Shown piece by piece: positions 6,859-8,332 of a stretch of 8,332 nucleotides of DNA (the first letter of the stretch is position 1; every line of letters begins with the position of its first letter). The stretch covers positions 1 to 8,332 of the forward strand of contig CAISOQ010000063.1 of assembly GCA_903887095.1 (NCBI GenBank). Direction: 5' to 3'. The position numbers and the translations under genes were made by a program. Source of the stretch: an uncultured Flavobacteriia bacterium (GTDB lineage Bacteria > Bacteroidota > Bacteroidia > Flavobacteriales_D > Crocinitomicaceae). The notes under the pieces were generated by a model. The model did not search any database. It was not told where the DNA came from and saw only the letters and a program-made list of their open reading frames with translations.

Positions 6859-7474
6859 GTATCTCTTTCAGCTGAGTTGCATCATTTGCTTCCAAACCAA
6901 GGCTGTCTGCTATGTCTTTCGCTCTCAAGACTTCTTCGACGGTTAAACCGGTACTATCTGATTCTTCTTTCAAAGAATTTTTCAAAAAGATTGTACTTTC
7001 CTCTATCCCAGGCACTGTAATTTCGGAAACTTTTTTAACGGGATTGTAGAGTAATGAAGCCTCCTTTTTCTCCTGAGGAAAAAATTTATCTTTCTCATCA
7101 TACGATTCAACTAAAACAATCACAACACTTATTAGATAAAGCGCTTTCATGGTGCCGAAAACAACACCAAATAGTTTATTGATCGGCGTTAAACTTCCCA
7201 CCTTCACCAATTTTTCAATCGCAATACCTGCAAAATAAACCATTGCTCCGATGCCTAAAAAAACAAGCGTAAATGAAATGACAGTCAAGTATTCCGATTC
7301 CCAACCAAATGATTTCTTCAAAAATGCCGCTATCATATCCGAAAAATGAATTCCGGCATATAATCCCACAAACAAGGCTAATAAAGTAAAAACCTCAATG
7401 ATCAAACCATGTTTGAACCCTTTGTAAGCTGCATAAATCAGCGGAATGAGAATGAGGACATCAATAAAATTCAT
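6833..7474 (-). CDS. CvpA family inner-membrane protein, 213 aa
   Basis: CvpA-family proteins are small inner-membrane proteins. In E. coli, CvpA is needed for colicin V production and affects envelope stress tolerance, but the biochemical role is unclear. Four hydrophobic segments are visible at about 2-17, 23-42, 62-88 and 103-123. The family signature is present: MNFIDVLILIPLIYAAYKGF at the start, KHGLIIEV at 21-28, then KLFGVVFGTMKALYLIS at 100-116. After the last helix comes a charged soluble tail (~125-213) with acidic, helix-prone stretches (EEVLRAKDIADSLGLEA at 180-196, then LKEIHEEYVEKK). This tail is longer than in E. coli CvpA, but tails are common in Bacteroidota members. The gene overlaps the small exported protein gene downstream, forming a two-gene unit. 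A terminator and candidate promoter separate it from the YceI-family gene. Confidence 0.9.
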   Translation of the reverse strand: MNFIDVLILIPLIYAAYKGFKHGLIIEVFTLLALFVGLYAGIHFSDMIAAFLKKSFGWESEYLTVISFTLVFLGIGAMVYFAGIAIEKLVKVGSLTPINKLFGVVFGTMKALYLISVVIVLVESYDEKDKFFPQEKKEASLLYNPVKKVSEITVPGIEESTIFLKNSLKEESDSTGLTVEEVLRAKDIADSLGLEANDATQLKEIHEEYVEKK

Positions 7475-7478
7475 AACT

Positions 7479-7508
7479 GAAAATTAGCTAAAAAAAAGTC
7501 CGCCCAAA
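7479..7508 (-). promoter_or_regulatory. Candidate promoter of the CvpA-family operon, overlapping a terminator
   Basis: On the minus strand, TTTG (7508-7505) is followed after 18 bases by TAATTTTC (7486-7479), a one-base mismatch to TAnnTTTG. The box ends 5 bases before the ATG at 7474. The TTTG lies in the loop of the YceI gene's terminator. Spacing is slightly short, so confidence is modest. Confidence 0.4.
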
Positions 7509-7520
7509 TAGACGAACTTT
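7489..7520 (-). terminator. Rho-independent terminator of the YceI-family gene
   Basis: Read on the minus strand, AAAGTTCGTC (7520-7511), a 6-base loop TATTTG, then GGCGGACTTT (7504-7495) form a 10-bp stem with two G-U pairs. A run of T extends it, with eight T in all. It starts 31 bases after the YceI stop and should separate that gene from the CvpA operon. Confidence 0.85.
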
Positions 7521-7551
7521 TAATATTTCAACGCGTTTTTGTTAACGAGAA

Positions 7552-8184
7552 CTATTTACAATCTGATTTCAGTTGGGTTGTGAAAGAAAGGTCTACCGTC
7601 GACCACAACTTCGATATTCCATCGCTTCCCGTGTGTAACTCTTTACAAACAGTATTCAATGCCTCAATTGCAGAGCCTCCTTTCCAATCCAACACATCGA
7701 TCGATGCATTAAATGCAAAAGCACCATCTTTCAGCGTAAAAGCACCTTTAACTGCCTTCGTCATGCCATTCATTTGAATATCAATGACAGCAGAGCCATC
7801 TTTCGCATTCAAACTAGTAACTTTTCCACGAATTGTATCCGTCGCCAACGTTTTGAAAAAGACAGATGCTATTTTTCCATTTCGCTCTTCATTTTGCGTT
7901 TCAACTGATGCCGTTGGCAATTTAAACTTCAATGCAGAAAGCAAGGCAAGCGGATCATCAGAACCTTCAGGACCATCAATTATTATTTCGTTAAACGTTC
8001 CCGCCACTCCTTTTTTCTCAGTGAATTTGAAAGCTGTCCATTCAAGGGAGGTAGCCGCTGCATTATAAGTGTAAAAACAACCAACCTCAGATTTCTCCTC
8101 TTTCTTTACTGTCTGCTCACCTCCACATGACGAAAGCACTAAAAGTGAAAAAAGTGCAATTGAAACGATCTTATATTTTTTCAT
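7552..8184 (-). CDS. YceI family lipoprotein, 210 aa
   Basis: YceI-family proteins fold as a lipocalin-like beta barrel that, in known members, binds isoprenoid-type lipids; the role here is unknown. The chosen start at 8184 gives a clear lipoprotein signal: MKKYK, a hydrophobic core, then LSSC with Cys20 as the lipidated residue. An upstream in-frame ATG at 8211 adds nine residues ahead of this and is rejected. The YceI domain covers ~38-205: EWTAFKFTEKKGVAGTF at 48-64 (the usual ...G.F strand pair), TQNEERNGKIASVFF at 96-110 (the family's conserved N..R...I.S.FF segment), then MNGMTKAVKGAFTL at 138-151. The protein is anchored to a membrane and probably faces the periplasm. It stands alone with its own terminator, diverging from the gene at 8287. 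A poor -7 candidate (minus strand TAACTTCG, 8207-8200) is the only promoter signal I see. Confidence 0.93.
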   Translation of the reverse strand: MKKYKIVSIALFSLLVLSSCGGEQTVKKEEKSEVGCFYTYNAAATSLEWTAFKFTEKKGVAGTFNEIIIDGPEGSDDPLALLSALKFKLPTASVETQNEERNGKIASVFFKTLATDTIRGKVTSLNAKDGSAVIDIQMNGMTKAVKGAFTLKDGAFAFNASIDVLDWKGGSAIEALNTVCKELHTGSDGISKLWSTVDLSFTTQLKSDCK

Positions 8185-8218
8185 GTTTGATTTTTTTCTC
8201 GAAGTTAACAAATTCGTG

Positions 8219-8233
8219 CTGTTGCCATAACAG
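8219..8233. repeat. Short inverted repeat in the divergent intergenic region
   Basis: CTGTT and AACAG flank a 5-base centre (CTGTTGCCATAACAG). It lies between the YceI-family gene and the gene at 8287 and is sized like a dimeric regulator site. With 5-bp arms it could easily be chance. Confidence 0.25.
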
Positions 8234-8236
8234 GAA

Positions 8237-8253
8237 TTAAGAACTTTTAAGAA
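8237..8253. repeat. Direct repeat TTAAGAA with 10-bp period
   Basis: TTAAGAA occurs at 8237-8243 and again at 8247-8253, one helical turn apart. The second copy ends 20 bases before the -7 box at 8274. This geometry resembles tandem half-sites for a response regulator, but the sequence is AT-rich and only two copies are present. Confidence 0.3.
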
Positions 8254-8273
8254 AGAAGGTGCAAAGTCTTTCT

Positions 8274-8281
8274 TATTTTTG
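8274..8281 (+). promoter_or_regulatory. -7 promoter element of the gene starting at 8287
   Basis: TATTTTTG is an exact TAnnTTTG match and is identical to the box ahead of the YgiQ-family gene. Its last base is 6 bases before the ATG, so transcription would start at about 8285-8287, making the mRNA leaderless or nearly so. No TTTG is visible at the -33 position (about 8250-8255). Confidence 0.55.
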
Positions 8282-8286
8282 CAAAG

Positions 8287-8332
8287 ATGGATTACGACAT
8301 TGAGATGCGGTTTCAGCGAATGAAAAAATCGC
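8287..8332 (+). CDS. Start of an unidentified gene (partial)
   Basis: Only 15 codons are present (MDYDIEMRFQRMKKS) before the window ends, too few to name a family. The call rests on the -7 box just upstream, the divergent arrangement with the YceI-family gene, and the frame staying open to the edge. No signal peptide is visible at the start, so a cytosolic protein is likely. Another ATG lies in frame at 8305. Confidence 0.55.
   Translation, partial: MDYDIEMRFQRMKKS

Noticed and set aside
6604..6946. Two overlapping plus-strand open frames opposite the barrel-like and CvpA-family genes
   Set aside because: Neither has protein-like composition or an upstream promoter, and the minus-strand genes explain the region.
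7580..8068. Two plus-strand open frames opposite the YceI-family gene
   Set aside because: They are shadows of the lipoprotein gene and resemble no protein family.

Overview
The window looks like chromosomal housekeeping DNA of a Bacteroidota bacterium, most likely Flavobacteriia/Flavobacteriales. The DNA is AT-rich. Start codons lack Shine-Dalgarno sequences. Promoters fit the Bacteroidota pattern (TTTG at -33, TAnnTTTG at -7). Exported proteins often have Gln just after the predicted signal-peptide cut. The Prs and L25 sequences are also of the Bacteroidota type. I see no mobile element, CRISPR array, tRNA or rRNA, and no gene-free stretch over 300 bases.

Layout. (1) At 1-1768, minus strand, two uncharacterised envelope genes overlap by 8 bp: a putative lipoprotein, then a secreted protein with MORN-like repeats that runs off the left edge. 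(2) At 1855-3813, plus strand, is a YgiQ-family radical SAM protein, divergent from pair 1. (3) A symmetrical, probably bidirectional terminator at 3904-3937 separates it from the convergent operon prs-rplY (5509 to 3957, minus), which encodes PRPP synthetase and ribosomal protein L25/CTC. (4) At 5632-6339, plus, divergent from prs, is a SRAP-domain protein (HMCES/YedK family) that crosslinks to abasic sites in single-stranded DNA. (5) At 6340-7474, minus, a CvpA-family membrane protein overlaps a small exported barrel-like protein. The latter ends exactly where the SRAP gene ends, with no base between the two stop codons. (6) At 7552-8184, minus, is a YceI-family lipoprotein with its own terminator. 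(7) An unidentified plus-strand gene starts at 8287 and leaves the window after 46 bases.

The clearest functional links are prs-rplY (nucleotide precursor supply and translation, one promoter, 11-bp gap) and the two overlapping envelope pairs. The rest is a mosaic of short units with convergent and divergent junctions.

I do not see a convincing new multi-gene system. The most notable signals are: all three plus-strand genes have an exact TAnnTTTG box ending only 5-8 bases before the ATG, which predicts leaderless or nearly leaderless mRNAs; an uncharacterised lipoprotein/MORN pair; and a candidate promoter whose -33 box lies in the loop of the preceding gene's terminator.
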